In this document: positions 7,741 through 22,350 of the stretch, one piece after another
Numbering within the stretch: the first letter of the stretch is position 1
Layout: every line of letters starts with the position of its first letter
Origin: Gammaproteobacteria bacterium
Lineage (GTDB): Bacteria > Pseudomonadota > Gammaproteobacteria > Steroidobacterales > Steroidobacteraceae
Direction of reading: 5' to 3'
Assembly: GCA_003132025.1 (NCBI GenBank)
Contig: PKWJ01000043.1
Coordinates: forward strand, 34,246-68,568
Length of the DNA stretch: 34,323 bases
Made by a program: the position numbers and the translations under genes
Notes under the pieces: model-generated
The model's database searches: none
Told to the model about the DNA's origin: nothing
What the model saw: the letters and a program-made list of their open reading frames with translations, nothing else

Positions 7741-8286
7741 ATGGGCGACGACGACGACCAGGAGGAGGACGACGGCGAGCTGTTCCGGCATGCGATGCGC
7801 GGCGTGCAGCCGCTCAAGCGCCCGCCGCGCGTGCCGCCGGAGAAGCGCACTCCCAGGGCGCGCGCCAGGTTTGCGCGCGCCGAGCGTGCGGCGGTGCTGC
7901 AGGAGAGTCTCACCGGCGGCGCCGACCTGTACGAGGTGCAACCCGGGGATGAATTGCTGTTTCGCCGCGCCGGGGTACCCGAGATGGTGCTGCGACGCCT
8001 GCGCCGCGGCACCTATCGCGTCGAGTCCGAGATCGATCTGCACGGCCTGACCGTGAGCGAGGCCACGGCACAGTTGAATCATTTTCTGCGGGAAGCGCGC
8101 ACGCACCGGCTGCGCTGCGTACGTGTGATTCACGGCAAGGGTCTGCGCTCGGGCACGCGCGGCCCGGTGCTCAAGAATACCGTCAATGCGCTGCTGCGAC
8201 GCTCGGATCCGGTGCTCGCCTTCGCCTCCGCGCGGCCGGTCGGCGGTGGCACCGGCGCCACGCTGGTACTGCTGGCCCGCGCCTGA
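7741..8286 (+). CDS. Smr-domain protein (SmrA/YdaL-like putative endonuclease)
   Basis: A 181-residue product with a C-terminal Smr domain, the small MutS-related fold that nicks DNA or RNA in some members. The Smr signature is clear: EIDLHGLTVSEA (about residues 97-108), then VIHGKGLRSG and the end block GGGTGATLVLL. The N-terminal half starts very acidic (GDDDDQEEDDGE) and continues into a Pro/Arg-rich linker. The ATG at 7741 follows GGGAGGA by 10 nt. In-frame starts further upstream have no such site. The cellular role of stand-alone Smr proteins in proteobacteria is not settled. The gene converges on ispF. Confidence 0.9.
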   Translation: MGDDDDQEEDDGELFRHAMRGVQPLKRPPRVPPEKRTPRARARFARAERAAVLQESLTGGADLYEVQPGDELLFRRAGVPEMVLRRLRRGTYRVESEIDLHGLTVSEATAQLNHFLREARTHRLRCVRVIHGKGLRSGTRGPVLKNTVNALLRRSDPVLAFASARPVGGGTGATLVLLARA

Positions 8287-8317
8287 AGCGGCACGCCACC
8301 CCGCAGCTCCGCTTCAG
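8283..8317. terminator. Bidirectional hairpin shared by the Smr gene and ispF
   Basis: A perfect 9-bp inverted repeat, CTGAAGCGG (8283-8291) and CCGCTTCAG (8309-8317), encloses a 17-nt loop. The Smr stop codon (TGA 8284-8286) is in one arm and the ispF stop (8316-8314 on the minus strand) is at the mirror position in the other. No T-tract follows on either side, so intrinsic termination is doubtful. mRNA 3'-end protection is equally possible. Confidence 0.5.
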
Positions 8318-8787
8318 CGCTCATCGATCAGCACTGTTGCCATTGCCATCAGGCCTTCGCTGCGGCCAACGAAGCCCAGGTGTTCGGTGGTCGTGGCCTT
8401 GAGGTTCACGCACGCACGCGGCAACCCCAGCAGCCCCGCCACGCCGCTTCGAATCGCATCACGCCAGGGGCCGATTCTGGGCGCTTCAGCCAGCAGCGTC
8501 AGATCGGCGTTCACCACTTTCCACCCGGCTTGCGCCAGCAGTTCCACCGTGGCGGTCACGAAGCGTGCGCTGTCGGCGCCCTTCCAGCGCGGGTCGGTGT
8601 CCGGGAAATGCTGGCCGATGTCGCCTAAGGCCGCGGCGCCGAGCAGCGCATCGACCAGCGCATGCAGCAGCACGTCGCCGTCCGAATGCGCGACCACGCC
8701 GCGACTGTGCGCGATGCGCACTCCACCCAGCACGACCGCGTCGCCCGGACCGAAGGCGTGTACGTCGATTCCTGATCCGACCCTCAC
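8314..8787 (-). CDS. ispF: 2-C-methyl-D-erythritol 2,4-cyclodiphosphate synthase
   Basis: IspF cyclises CDP-methylerythritol 2-phosphate in the non-mevalonate isoprenoid pathway, releasing CMP. The 157-residue product has the zinc ligands D8, H10 and H42 exactly where expected (GIDVHAF, and [12 protein letters not shown]). It also has [19 protein letters not shown] and, near the C terminus, [17 protein letters not shown]. The start is GTG at 8787-8785, directly abutting the ispD stop (TAAGTG), so the two are probably co-translated. It is the last gene of the 24-kb minus-strand run, and its stop sits in the hairpin shared with the Smr gene. Confidence 0.96.
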   Translation of the reverse strand: MRVGSGIDVHAFGPGDAVVLGGVRIAHSRGVVAHSDGDVLLHALVDALLGAAALGDIGQHFPDTDPRWKGADSARFVTATVELLAQAGWKVVNADLTLLAEAPRIGPWRDAIRSGVAGLLGLPRACVNLKATTTEHLGFVGRSEGLMAMATVLIDER

Positions 8788-9492
8788 TTAAACTCCCCTC
8801 TGCTGCAGGATCGCCTGCGCCAGCAGCAGGTCAGTGGCGGTGGTGATCTTGATGTTGCTGTCCTGCGCCTGCACCAGCAGCGCCGCATGTCCCTGCCATT
8901 CCATCGCCTGTGCTTCATCGGTGGGCGTGCGACCATCGGCCACAGCGCGTTCGAGCGCGGCACGCAGCGGCGCGTAACGGAACATCTGCGGTGTCTGGGC
9001 GAGCCAAAGCGCCTCGCGCGGCAGTGTCGCGGCACAGCGGCGCACCCCGACCTGCCCGCCGTCGTCCTGTGCCCGCTTCACCGTGTCGGCGACCGGCGCC
9101 GCCAGCAATGCGCCGACCGCATCCTGCCCCCCGTGGTGCAACAGCCGCTGCAGATCCGCCGCGCTCAGGGCCGGCCGCGCCGCGTCGTGCACCAGCACCC
9201 AGTCCCCGGCGCCGGCGCGCGCCTCAAGCGCCCGCAGGCCGTTGCACACCGAGTGCGCGCGCTCGGCGCCACCGTCGTCCACCGAGACATGCGACGGCAG
9301 CCCGGCTGCGAGCCGGTTGCGGTGCGGATCATCGGCCGCCAACAGCAGGCTGCCGCCGACGCACTGCGGGTCGTCGAGGAACGGCTGCAGGGCGATCTCG
9401 AGCACCGTACGATCCCCCAGCAGTGCGTATTGCTTGCTGCCGCCAAAGCGGCGGCCGGCGCCTGCTGCCGGCATGACGATCCAATAGCGCAT
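8788..9492 (-). CDS. ispD: 2-C-methyl-D-erythritol 4-phosphate cytidylyltransferase
   Basis: IspD transfers CMP from CTP to methylerythritol 4-phosphate, two steps before IspF in the same pathway. The 234-residue product begins with the nucleotide-binding loop MPAAGAGRRFGGSKQY. It keeps the family blocks GGAERAHSVCNGL, VHDAARP (about residues 100-106), APVADTVKRA, QTPQMFRY and TDEAQAMEW. The ATG lies 10 nt after ftsB. The ftsB-ispD-ispF order is widely conserved in gammaproteobacteria. The product shows nothing unusual. Confidence 0.95.
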   Translation of the reverse strand: MRYWIVMPAAGAGRRFGGSKQYALLGDRTVLEIALQPFLDDPQCVGGSLLLAADDPHRNRLAAGLPSHVSVDDGGAERAHSVCNGLRALEARAGAGDWVLVHDAARPALSAADLQRLLHHGGQDAVGALLAAPVADTVKRAQDDGGQVGVRRCAATLPREALWLAQTPQMFRYAPLRAALERAVADGRTPTDEAQAMEWQGHAALLVQAQDSNIKITTATDLLLAQAILQQRGV

Positions 9493-9502
9493 TGGCCGGC
9501 TG

Positions 9503-9853
9503 CTAGCGGGCCGCAGCCGTTCGCTCCGTGTTCGGCAACGCCGGCGCCGGCGCCATCGGAGCGGCTGCCGGGGCGAGCGCCCTCGGCGGCACCACCTGGT
9601 AGAAGGATTCGTTGCCGGCGATCATCCCCAGATCGCTGCGCGCGCGCTCCTCGAGCGCGCTATAGCCTTGCTTCAGGTCACGCACTTCGGCGGCGAGCTG
9701 TCGATTGCGCTCGGTAACGCGCGCGTTGTCGGTCTGGCGTGCGACCACGGCGGCACGCAACCGCAACACTTCAGCGACGCCGTCGTTCGACAGCCACAGC
9801 CGATACTGCAACAGCAGTAGTGCGGCGAACAAAGCGGCGACGAGCCATTTCAT
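9503..9853 (-). CDS. ftsB: Cell division protein FtsB
   Basis: FtsB is a bitopic inner-membrane protein that, with FtsQ and FtsL, activates septal peptidoglycan synthesis. The 116-residue product has a short cytoplasmic start, one transmembrane helix (about residues 4-16, ending LLLLQYRLWLS), then a periplasmic coiled coil through about residue 65. The conserved ALEERARSDLGMI and FYQVV blocks follow. Beyond residue 90 there is an Ala/Pro-rich tail (APAAAPMAPAPALP) not shared with the 103-residue E. coli protein. It lies 39 nt downstream of eno and 10 nt before ispD, the usual context. Confidence 0.92.
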   Translation of the reverse strand: MKWLVAALFAALLLLQYRLWLSNDGVAEVLRLRAAVVARQTDNARVTERNRQLAAEVRDLKQGYSALEERARSDLGMIAGNESFYQVVPPRALAPAAAPMAPAPALPNTERTAAAR

Positions 9854-9892
9854 GGCGCGACTAGCGTACCACCGTTCAAACTGCCGGCGCGC

Positions 9893-15135
<5,243 letters not shown>

Positions 15136-15139
<4 letters not shown>

Positions 15140-16101
15140 GGCTGGTTCTCGAGATACACCCCGAATGAGGCTATGCGCCGCGCGCGCCGCTCGACCAGCG
15201 CATCGAGGCTCAAGGTCTGTAGCTGACCCAGATGGGCAATGATGGCTTCGCGCAGCGCATTGCTCATCATCAGCGCATCGCGGTGCGCACCGCCCAGCGG
15301 CTCCGCCAGCACCTCGTCGACCAGCCCCAGATCGCGCAGACGCGCGGCGGTCAGATTGAGCGCGTCGGCGGCAACCTCTTTCTTGTCGGCGCTCTTCCAC
15401 AGGATCGAAGCGCAACCTTCCGGCGAGATCACCGAATAGGTGCTGAATTGCAGCATCAGCAGGCGATCGCACACACCGATCGCGAGCGCACCGCCCGAAC
15501 CACCCTCGCCGATCACGACGGTGACGATCGGCACCCTGAGCATCGACATTTCAAACAGATTGCGTGCGATGGCCTCGCTCTGGCCGCGCTCTTCCGAACC
15601 GACACCGGGGTAGGCGCCCGGAGTGTCGATCAGCGTGATCAATGGCAGCCCAAAGCGTTCCGCCATTTTCATCAGCCGCAACGCCTTGCGATAGCCCTCC
15701 GGCTTGGGCATGCCGTAATTGCGACGCACGCGCTCTTTGGTGTCGCGCCCCTTCTGGTGCCCGATGACCATCACCGTGGCGCCTTCCAGGCGCGCCAGTC
15801 CGCCGACGATGGCGGTGTCGTCGGCATACATGCGATCGCCGTGCAGTTCTTGGAAATCGGTGAAAATGCTGCCGATGTAATCCAGCGTGTAGGGGCGCTG
15901 CGGATGGCGCGCCAGCTGCGTGATCTGCCAGGGCGTGAGGTTGGAGAAGATCGATCGGGTGAGCGCGCGGCTCTTGGCGCGCAGCTTGGTGATCTCCTCC
16001 TCGATGTTGACCTCGGCGTCCGAGGTCACATGGCCAAGCTCCTCGATCTTGGCCTCAAGTTCGGCGATTGGTTGCTCAAAATCGAGGAAGCTGACGGCCA
16101 T
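15136..16101 (-). CDS. accA: Acetyl-CoA carboxylase carboxyltransferase, alpha subunit
   Basis: AccA pairs with AccD to transfer CO2 from biotin carboxyl carrier protein to acetyl-CoA, the first step of fatty-acid synthesis. The 321-residue product begins [18 protein letters not shown] as in E. coli (319). It keeps [62 protein letters not shown], the oxyanion-hole region [12 protein letters not shown] and [14 protein letters not shown]. The gap to dnaE is 86 bp, and TAGAAT (16126-16121) may be a -10 element, though no good -35 is in place. tilS starts inside its stop codon. Confidence 0.97.
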
Positions 16102-16187
16102 CTAGCGCGCAACTCTTTTCATTCTAGCCGGGGAGCGAAGGGTACGGGGTCAGGCCCGGGAAGCGCAAGGAGCGCAGCGAGCAAGCC
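16102..16187. other. 86-bp dnaE-accA gap with repeat-like sequence
   Basis: The segment 16138-16155 (plus strand) contains GGTACGGGGTCAGGC. From memory this resembles short palindromic repeats seen beside RAYT-type transposase genes. Next to it, 16163-16186 contains a GCGCAAG/GAGCGCAGCGAGC pattern of repeat-like composition that runs almost to the dnaE stop codon. No transposase is present. TAGAAT (16126-16121, minus strand) could be an accA -10 box. The repeat identity is unverified. Confidence 0.3.
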
Positions 16188-19100
16188 CTAATTGGCCAGG
16201 GCCGTGGAGCCTGACTGGGTCTCCAGGCTGTAGCTCAGGCGCGCCGCCCCGGCCCCGAGCAGGTGTTCGAGCTGTTCGAGCAGCGCGCGCGACGGACGCA
16301 CTTTCCAATCCTCGCCGAAGCTCAGCGTGCCGTTGGCCTGGCGGCAGCGGTAACGCAGCAGCACGCTGCATTGCCCATCGCGCGCCTGGCGCAGTAACGC
16401 CTCGAGCTGCGGTACCAGTGCCTGGGCATTGGCTGCCTCCGGCCAGGTGATGAGCAGATGGCGCGCCAGCCGTTCGCGCACCGTGTCGAGCGACTGCAGT
16501 TGGCGGGCAGCCAGCCGCCAGGCATCGCTGAACTCGTCGAAACGCAGCGTCCCCTCGACCTGCACCAGCGCGTCCTTGACGACCAGCTCCCGATGCCGCT
16601 GATAGACCTCCTCGAACATCGTGACTTCCATACGGGCGCTGCGATCGTCGAGCATGAAGCTCACCCGCGGTCCGCGCCGCCGTATCTCCACGATCAGACC
16701 GGCCAGGGTCACGTTGCGCGCATCCATGTACGAGCGTGCCGTGTCGATCGGCGCCGTCGGCCGGTCACTGGCGAAATCTGCGATGCGTCCGGAGGCGAAG
16801 TGGCGCAGGTCCTGCTCGTAGGGAGCGATCGGGTGACCGGTCAGGTACAACCCCAGGGTCTCGCGCTCCCCGGCCAGGCGCTGCGAGGCGTTCCATTCCG
16901 CTACCGGCTTCAGCGTCAGGGCCGCAGCGGCCGCGGCGAGCGCGCTGGAGCCGAAGAAATCGACCTGCCCGGCATCGCGGCTGCGCGCGCTCTGCTCGCT
17001 GGCAGCCATCGCCTGCTCGAGGTTGCCCATCAGCGTGGCACGGTTCGGGCCCAGGCCATCGAGACTGCCGGAGCGGATCAAGGCCTCGAACACGCGCCGG
17101 CTCAGCCGCGACAGATCGATGCGCCGGCAGAGATCGACCAGGCTCTTGTAAGGCCCCTGGCGCTCGCGTTCTCCGACGATCGACTCCACCGCTGAACGCC
17201 CAACGCCCTTGATGGCGCCAAGGCCGTAGCGGATGGTGCGCTCATCGGCTACCGCGAACATGTAGCTGGAACTGTTGATGTCGGGTGGCAGCACCGTCAG
17301 CCCGATGTGGGCACACTCGTCGATCAGGGTGACGATCTTGTCGGTATGATCCATGTCGGCCGACAGCACGGCCGCCATGAACGCCGCCGGATAGTGCGCC
17401 TTCAGGTACGCCGTCTGATACGACAGCAACGCGTAAGCGGCCGAGTGCGATTTATTGAAGCCGTAGCCGGCGAACTTCTCCATCAGGTCGAAGATGTGGG
17501 CTGCCACCCGCGCTTCGACACCGCGCGCGCAGGCGCCGTCCACGAATACCGAGCGCTGCTTCGCCATCTCCTCGGCTTTCTTCTTGCCCATCGCACGGCG
17601 TAGCAGGTCGGCACTGCCCAGACTGTACCCGGCCAGCACCTGTGCGATCTGCATCACCTGTTCCTGGTAGAGGATGACCCCGTAGGTCGGCGCCAGCACC
17701 GGTTGCAGGCGCGGGTGCAGGTAGTCGATCGCCGCCTGGTTGCGGCCGTGTTTGCGATTGATGAAGTCCTCGACCATGCCCGACTGCAGCGGGCCGGGCC
17801 GAAACAGCGCCACCAGCGCCACGATGTCCTCGAAGCGATCGGGCTGCAGGCGGCGGATCAGGTCCTTCATGCCGCGCGATTCCAGCTGGAATACTGCCGT
17901 AGTGCGGCAACTCTTCAGCAACGCGTAGGTCGGCGCATCCTCCATCGGCAGCGCACCGAGTTCGAGCGCCGCGGTGTCGCTGCGAGCGCGCTCCGCGTTC
18001 ACCGTGGCCACCGCCCAGTCGAGCACCGTCAGCGTGCGCAGGCCGAGGAAGTCGAATTTAACCAGTCCCGCCGCCTCGACATCGTCCTTGTCGAACTGGG
18101 TAATGACGCTGGTGCGGCCGGGCTCGCAGTACAGCGGGGTGAAGTCGGTCAGCACCGACGGGGCGATCACCACGCCGCCGGCGTGCTTGCCGGCGTTGCG
18201 CGTCAGGCCCTCGAGCGATTGCGCCAGATCGAGCAGGTTGCGCACCTCCTCATCCTGCTGGTAGAGGCGCTTGAGTTCCGCCTCCTTGCCGATCGCATCG
18301 GTGAGCGTGATGCCAAGTTCGAAGGGAATCAGCTTGGCGATACGGTCGACAAAGCCGTACGGGTGGCCGAGTACCCGGCCGACATCGCGCACCACCGCCT
18401 TGGCCGCCAGCGTACCGTAGGTGATGATCTGCGACACGCGGTCGTGGCCGTACTTCGCCGCTACGTAATCGATCACACGATCGCGGCCCTCCATGCAGAA
18501 GTCGACATCGAAGTCCGGCATCGACACGCGCTCGGGATTGAGAAAACGCTCGAACAGCAGGTCGTAGCGCAGCGGCTCGATGTCGGTGATCCGCAGCGCA
18601 TAGGCGACCAGCGAACCTGCGCCCGAACCGCGGCCGGGGCCAACCGGCACACCGTTGTCGCGCGCCCAGCGGATGAAATCGGCCACGATCAGAAAATAGC
18701 CGGCGAAGCCCATCGGGCAGATGACGTCGAGCTCGGCCGCCAGTCGGGCGCGATAACGCGTGGCCTGCTCACCGGCGATCCCCAGCGCCGCGAGACGGGT
18801 GGTAAGGCCGGCAGCGGCCTCGGCGCGCAGGAAATCGTTGGGCGTGCTGCCGGCAGGCACCGGATAGTCCGGTAGCCGTGGTTGATCGAGCGTGAGCCGC
18901 AGGCTGCAGCGCCGCGCAATCTGCACCGTGTTGGCCAGCGCCTCCGGAATATCGGCGAACAGTGCGGCCATTTCAGCGCCGCTGCGCAGGTACTGCTGCG
19001 GCGTGTAGCGCCGCGGCCGCGCCGGATCCGCCAGCAGCGTGCCATCGTGAATGCATACTCGCGCCTCGTGGGCCTCAAAGTCGTCGGCCCGCAGAAAACG

Positions 19101-19709
19101 CACATCATTGGTGGCCACTACCGCAATGCCCCGATGCGCGGCCAGCTTCAGTGCCGCGGGCAGATAGCTACGCTCTTCGGGCCTGCCAAGGCGCTGCAGT
19201 TCGATGTAGAAGCGGTCATCGAACAGGTCGAGCCAGAAGTCCAGTGCCTGGCCGGCCTGCGGTCCACGCTCGCGCAGCAACGCGCGCCCGACGTCGCCGT
19301 CGGCCGCGCCCGACAGCGCAATCAGGCCGGCGGTAGTACGCCGATCAAGCCACGCGCGATCCACCAGTGGCGCCCCGGCAGTGGTCTGGCCCTCGAGAAA
19401 GGCGCGGCTCACCAGCCGGGCCAGGTTCTGGTATCCGGCCAGGGTCTGGCACAGCAGCGTGAAGCGCGATGGGCCCTGCTTCTCGTCCGGCTCGCTCAGC
19501 AACAGATCGACCCCGATGATCGGCTGGATACCGCGCTCGAGCGCTGCGCGATAAAACTTCAGCATCGCGAACAGATTGCACTGGTCGGTCAGGGCCACCG
19601 CCGGCATGGCTCCGGCCCGGACCGTATCCATCAGATCCGCGACCCGCACCACGCTGTCGATCAGCGAGTACTCGGTATGCAGCCGCAGGTGCACGAAGCC
19701 CGGCGTCAT
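16188..19709 (-). CDS. dnaE: DNA polymerase III alpha subunit
   Basis: DnaE is the replicative polymerase catalytic subunit. The 1173-residue product runs PHP domain (1-270), palm and fingers, tau-binding and OB region. The catalytic aspartates fall at D401 and D403 in MPDFDVDF (397-404), the same numbering as E. coli. [31 protein letters not shown] and [13 protein letters not shown] are all present. A helix-hairpin-helix lies at GLGAIKGVG, and an OB fold begins [20 protein letters not shown]. The PHP metal site is degenerate, with HLRLH and TDQCNL in place of HLHVH and TDHGN. Proofreading therefore presumably depends on a separate epsilon subunit, as in E. coli. The ATG at 19709-19707 overlaps the rnhB stop. 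Confidence 0.98.
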   Translation of the reverse strand: MTPGFVHLRLHTEYSLIDSVVRVADLMDTVRAGAMPAVALTDQCNLFAMLKFYRAALERGIQPIIGVDLLLSEPDEKQGPSRFTLLCQTLAGYQNLARLVSRAFLEGQTTAGAPLVDRAWLDRRTTAGLIALSGAADGDVGRALLRERGPQAGQALDFWLDLFDDRFYIELQRLGRPEERSYLPAALKLAAHRGIAVVATNDVRFLRADDFEAHEARVCIHDGTLLADPARPRRYTPQQYLRSGAEMAALFADIPEALANTVQIARRCSLRLTLDQPRLPDYPVPAGSTPNDFLRAEAAAGLTTRLAALGIAGEQATRYRARLAAELDVICPMGFAGYFLIVADFIRWARDNGVPVGPGRGSGAGSLVAYALRITDIEPLRYDLLFERFLNPERVSMPDFDVDFCMEGRDRVIDYVAAKYGHDRVSQIITYGTLAAKAVVRDVGRVLGHPYGFVDRIAKLIPFELGITLTDAIGKEAELKRLYQQDEEVRNLLDLAQSLEGLTRNAGKHAGGVVIAPSVLTDFTPLYCEPGRTSVITQFDKDDVEAAGLVKFDFLGLRTLTVLDWAVATVNAERARSDTAALELGALPMEDAPTYALLKSCRTTAVFQLESRGMKDLIRRLQPDRFEDIVALVALFRPGPLQSGMVEDFINRKHGRNQAAIDYLHPRLQPVLAPTYGVILYQEQVMQIAQVLAGYSLGSADLLRRAMGKKKAEEMAKQRSVFVDGACARGVEARVAAHIFDLMEKFAGYGFNKSHSAAYALLSYQTAYLKAHYPAAFMAAVLSADMDHTDKIVTLIDECAHIGLTVLPPDINSSSYMFAVADERTIRYGLGAIKGVGRSAVESIVGERERQGPYKSLVDLCRRIDLSRLSRRVFEALIRSGSLDGLGPNRATLMGNLEQAMAASEQSARSRDAGQVDFFGSSALAAAAAALTLKPVAEWNASQRLAGERETLGLYLTGHPIAPYEQDLRHFASGRIADFASDRPTAPIDTARSYMDARNVTLAGLIVEIRRRGPRVSFMLDDRSARMEVTMFEEVYQRHRELVVKDALVQVEGTLRFDEFSDAWRLAARQLQSLDTVRERLARHLLITWPEAANAQALVPQLEALLRQARDGQCSVLLRYRCRQANGTLSFGEDWKVRPSRALLEQLEHLLGAGAARLSYSLETQSGSTALAN

Positions 19710-20332
19710 TGCCCGAGCTCCGGTTGGCCGCAGGGCTCCCCCCACGGCAGCGCATCGCACAGCCAGCTGCGCAGCGGGTTGAAGCTGCGGCGATGGATCG
19801 GACACGGCCCCAGGTCCGCCAGCGCCTGCAGATGCTGCGGCGTGCCGTAGCCGAAATGCTGCGACATGCCGTAGCCGGGATAGCGCGCGCACATGCCGAC
19901 CATCAGCGCGTCGCGGTGCGTCTTGGCGATGATCGATGCGGCGCTGATGCTGGGCAGGAGCGCGTCCCCGCCGACCAGGGTGCGCACGTTGCAATCCGCA
20001 AAGCAATCAAACAGGTACGGGGAACAGTTACCGTCGATCATGATCAAGGTTGGTCGCTGCTGCAGCGCCAGCAGCGCGCGCTTCATCGCCAGCAGCGTGG
20101 CCTGCAGGATATTCAGCAGGTCAATCTCTTCATGGTCGGCCTCGGCCACTGCCCAGGCAATCGCGCGCTCGCGAATGCGTAGCGCAAGCACCTCACGGCG
20201 CTCGGCAGGCAATTGTTTCGAATCGCGCAGACCGCGGATCGGGCGCTTCGGGTCAAGGATCACTGCCGCCGCCACCACCGGCCCTGCCAGCGGACCGCGT
20301 CCGGCCTCATCCACGCCTGCGATCAGTTCCAT
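19706..20332 (-). CDS. rnhB: Ribonuclease HII
   Basis: RNase HII cleaves RNA in RNA-DNA hybrids and initiates removal of single ribonucleotides from DNA. The 208-residue product has the catalytic carboxylates in [14 protein letters not shown], then LRDSKQL, the Asp in [20 protein letters not shown] and the C-terminal HRRSF. I chose the ATG at 20332-20330, which overlaps the lpxB stop in a TGATG junction. A TTG one codon earlier is possible. A Cys- and Pro-containing tail of about 15 residues (CGQPELGQ at the end) follows the core. The lpxB-rnhB-dnaE order is the conserved gammaproteobacterial one. Confidence 0.96.
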   Translation of the reverse strand: MELIAGVDEAGRGPLAGPVVAAAVILDPKRPIRGLRDSKQLPAERREVLALRIRERAIAWAVAEADHEEIDLLNILQATLLAMKRALLALQQRPTLIMIDGNCSPYLFDCFADCNVRTLVGGDALLPSISAASIIAKTHRDALMVGMCARYPGYGMSQHFGYGTPQHLQALADLGPCPIHRRSFNPLRSWLCDALPWGEPCGQPELGQ

Positions 20333-21516
20333 CAATGCCGCAAGCCCTCCGCTTCCAACCCCTTATCGCGCAGCAGTCGCAACACCGCATCACCGGCGCT
20401 GGCGGCGCCGCCCGCGCGCAGTGACTGATGTACCTGCAGAAACTCGCGTTGTAAATACTCCCGATAGGGCACGTCATCGAGTGCGCGCTCGAGCGCACCG
20501 GCGAGGTTCGCACCAGTCACCGCCCGCTGCAGGAACTCCGGCACCAGTGCCGTTCCGGCCAGCAGGTTCGGTAGCGAAAAATAAGGCAGCCGCACCAGCC
20601 GCAGTGTCTTCAGCAACAGGAAGGTCATAGCGCCGAAACGGTAGGCTACCACCATCGGGCAACGACACAGCAGTGCTTCCAATGTCGCGGTGCCGGAAGT
20701 CACCAGAGCGGCATCGGCGGCGGTCAGCGCGTCGCGCGACTGGCCGTCGAGGATACGCAGATTCAATCGCGCGGCGGCGGGCAGGCGCGCGACCGCGCGC
20801 TCAAACTCGGCGCGCACCATAGCGTTGGCCATCGGCGCCAGCAGCGTAAGGTGCGCGCGGCGCGGTGCAATATCGATCGCAGCGGCGAGAAACGGCGCGG
20901 CCAGCCGCTGCACTTCACCCAGCCGGCTGCCAGGCAGCAACGCCAGTACCGGCTGCTGTGCGTCCAGGCCGAGCGTCGCGCGTGCGGCGGAGCGATCGGG
21001 CAGCAGAGGAATCTGATCGGCCAGGGGGTGACCGACGAATTCGGCCCGCACCGCATGATTGCGGTAGAACTCCGGCTCGAATGGCAGCAGGCACAGCACC
21101 AGGTCGCAACAGCGCGCAATGCGCCGCACCCGACCAGGCCGCCAGGCCCAGACCTGTGGACTGACGTATTGCACCGTGGCGATCCCGCGTGCTTTGAAGC
21201 GCGCGGCAAGTCCGAGGTTGAAGGCCGGCGAGTCGATGCCGATGAACACGTCGGGCTTCCAGGCGCTGATGCGTTCGATCAGCATCGAACGCAGGCGCAG
21301 CAGGCGCGGCAGGTGCTTCAGCGGATCGATCAGGCCCATGATCGCCAGCTCGTGGGCATCCGCCAGCGGCACGCAACCACCCGCTCGCATGGCGGGGCCC
21401 GCCACCCCCAGGAATTCCACGGACCCTGCGCGCTCGCGCAGCGCGGCCATCAGGGCGGCGCCCAGAGTGTCGCCGGATGTTTCCCCGGCGACGATCGCGA
21501 CCCTCAGGGTAGCCAT
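20332..21516 (-). CDS. lpxB: Lipid-A-disaccharide synthase
   Basis: LpxB joins UDP-diacylglucosamine and lipid X to form the lipid A disaccharide at the inner membrane. This GT19 glycosyltransferase has 394 residues. It shows [14 protein letters not shown] at the N terminus, [75 protein letters not shown] and [11 protein letters not shown]. The ATG at 21516-21514 lies 63 bp after lpxA, and no closer upstream start exists in frame. It ends in the TGATG overlap with rnhB. Confidence 0.96.
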   Translation of the reverse strand: MATLRVAIVAGETSGDTLGAALMAALRERAGSVEFLGVAGPAMRAGGCVPLADAHELAIMGLIDPLKHLPRLLRLRSMLIERISAWKPDVFIGIDSPAFNLGLAARFKARGIATVQYVSPQVWAWRPGRVRRIARCCDLVLCLLPFEPEFYRNHAVRAEFVGHPLADQIPLLPDRSAARATLGLDAQQPVLALLPGSRLGEVQRLAAPFLAAAIDIAPRRAHLTLLAPMANAMVRAEFERAVARLPAAARLNLRILDGQSRDALTAADAALVTSGTATLEALLCRCPMVVAYRFGAMTFLLLKTLRLVRLPYFSLPNLLAGTALVPEFLQRAVTGANLAGALERALDDVPYREYLQREFLQVHQSLRAGGAASAGDAVLRLLRDKGLEAEGLRH

Positions 21517-21579
21517 CTGTCAGGTCAACTCAAGCCTGAAACGTCGGGGCTAGTGGCTGGACGACCATCTGTCGGCGCA

Positions 21580-22350
21580 TCAGCGGATCAGGCTGCGTTC
21601 CGAAGTGCCGATGAAATCCAGCAGCAGCTTGAGCTCGGGTTGCGTCGCGACCAGCGCCGCGAGCTGCTCGACCGCCGCCGCCAGCGGCGTATCGCTGCGG
21701 TACAAAATCCGGTAGGCGTTGCGCAGATTGCGGATCTGATCGGCGGTAAAGCCGCGGCGCTTGAGGCCCTCGGCGTTGATCGAATGCGGCACCGCCGGAT
21801 TACCCACCGCCATCACGTACGGCGGCACGTCGCGCGTCACCCCGCAGTTGTTGGCGAGGAACGCATGGGCGCCGATCTTGCAATGCTGGTGCACCGCGCA
21901 GTAGCCGCTCAGGATCGCCCAATCGCCGATCTGCACGTGCCCGGCGATCATCGCCAGATTCACCATGATGATGTGGTCGCCGATCACGCAGTCGTGCGCC
22001 ACGTGGGTATAGGCCATGAACAGATTATCGCTGCCGATGCGGGTGACGCCCTGATCAAGGGTGGTGCCGCGACTGATGGTGCAATACTCGCGCATCACAT
22101 TGCGATCGCCGATCACCAGCCGCGTGGGCTCGCCCCGGTATTTCTTGTCCTGCGGCGCCTCGCCGATCGAGGCGAACTGGAAAATCCGGTTGTCCTCGCC
22201 GACCGTGGTGTGCCCCACGATCAGCGCGTGCGGGCCGACCCAGGTGCGTGATCCGATCACCACATCGGGGCCGATGACCGCATACGGACCGATCTCGGCA
22301 TCGGCCGCCACCTGCGCGCCGGCCGTGATCACCGCGCGCGCATCGATCAT
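21580..22350 (-). CDS. lpxA: UDP-N-acetylglucosamine O-acyltransferase
   Basis: LpxA transfers a 3-hydroxyacyl chain from acyl carrier protein to UDP-GlcNAc, the first step of lipid A synthesis. The 256-residue product is a left-handed parallel beta helix of hexapeptide repeats with a C-terminal alpha bundle. The catalytic His is H119 in THVAHDC (E. coli H125). Other family blocks are FQFASIGEAPQDKKYRGEPT, CAVHQHCKIGAH, DVPPYVMAVGNPA and INAEGLKRRGF. At the acyl-length ruler position (E. coli G173) this protein has Asn167, so chain preference cannot be inferred. It starts in an ATGA overlap with fabZ. Confidence 0.97.
   Translation of the reverse strand: MIDARAVITAGAQVAADAEIGPYAVIGPDVVIGSRTWVGPHALIVGHTTVGEDNRIFQFASIGEAPQDKKYRGEPTRLVIGDRNVMREYCTISRGTTLDQGVTRIGSDNLFMAYTHVAHDCVIGDHIIMVNLAMIAGHVQIGDWAILSGYCAVHQHCKIGAHAFLANNCGVTRDVPPYVMAVGNPAVPHSINAEGLKRRGFTADQIRNLRNAYRILYRSDTPLAAAVEQLAALVATQPELKLLLDFIGTSERSLIR

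Noticed and set aside
16188-20006. Longer dnaE start at 20006
   Set aside because: The extra 99 residues overlap rnhB and are not DnaE-like. The ATG at 19709 gives the normal N terminus and places catalytic residues at D401/D403.
21513-21573. 9-nt direct repeat CCATCTGTC at 21513-21521 and 21565-21573 flanking the lpxA-lpxB gap
   Set aside because: One copy includes the lpxB start codon. The length is too short to exclude chance, and there is no mobile-element sequence between the copies.
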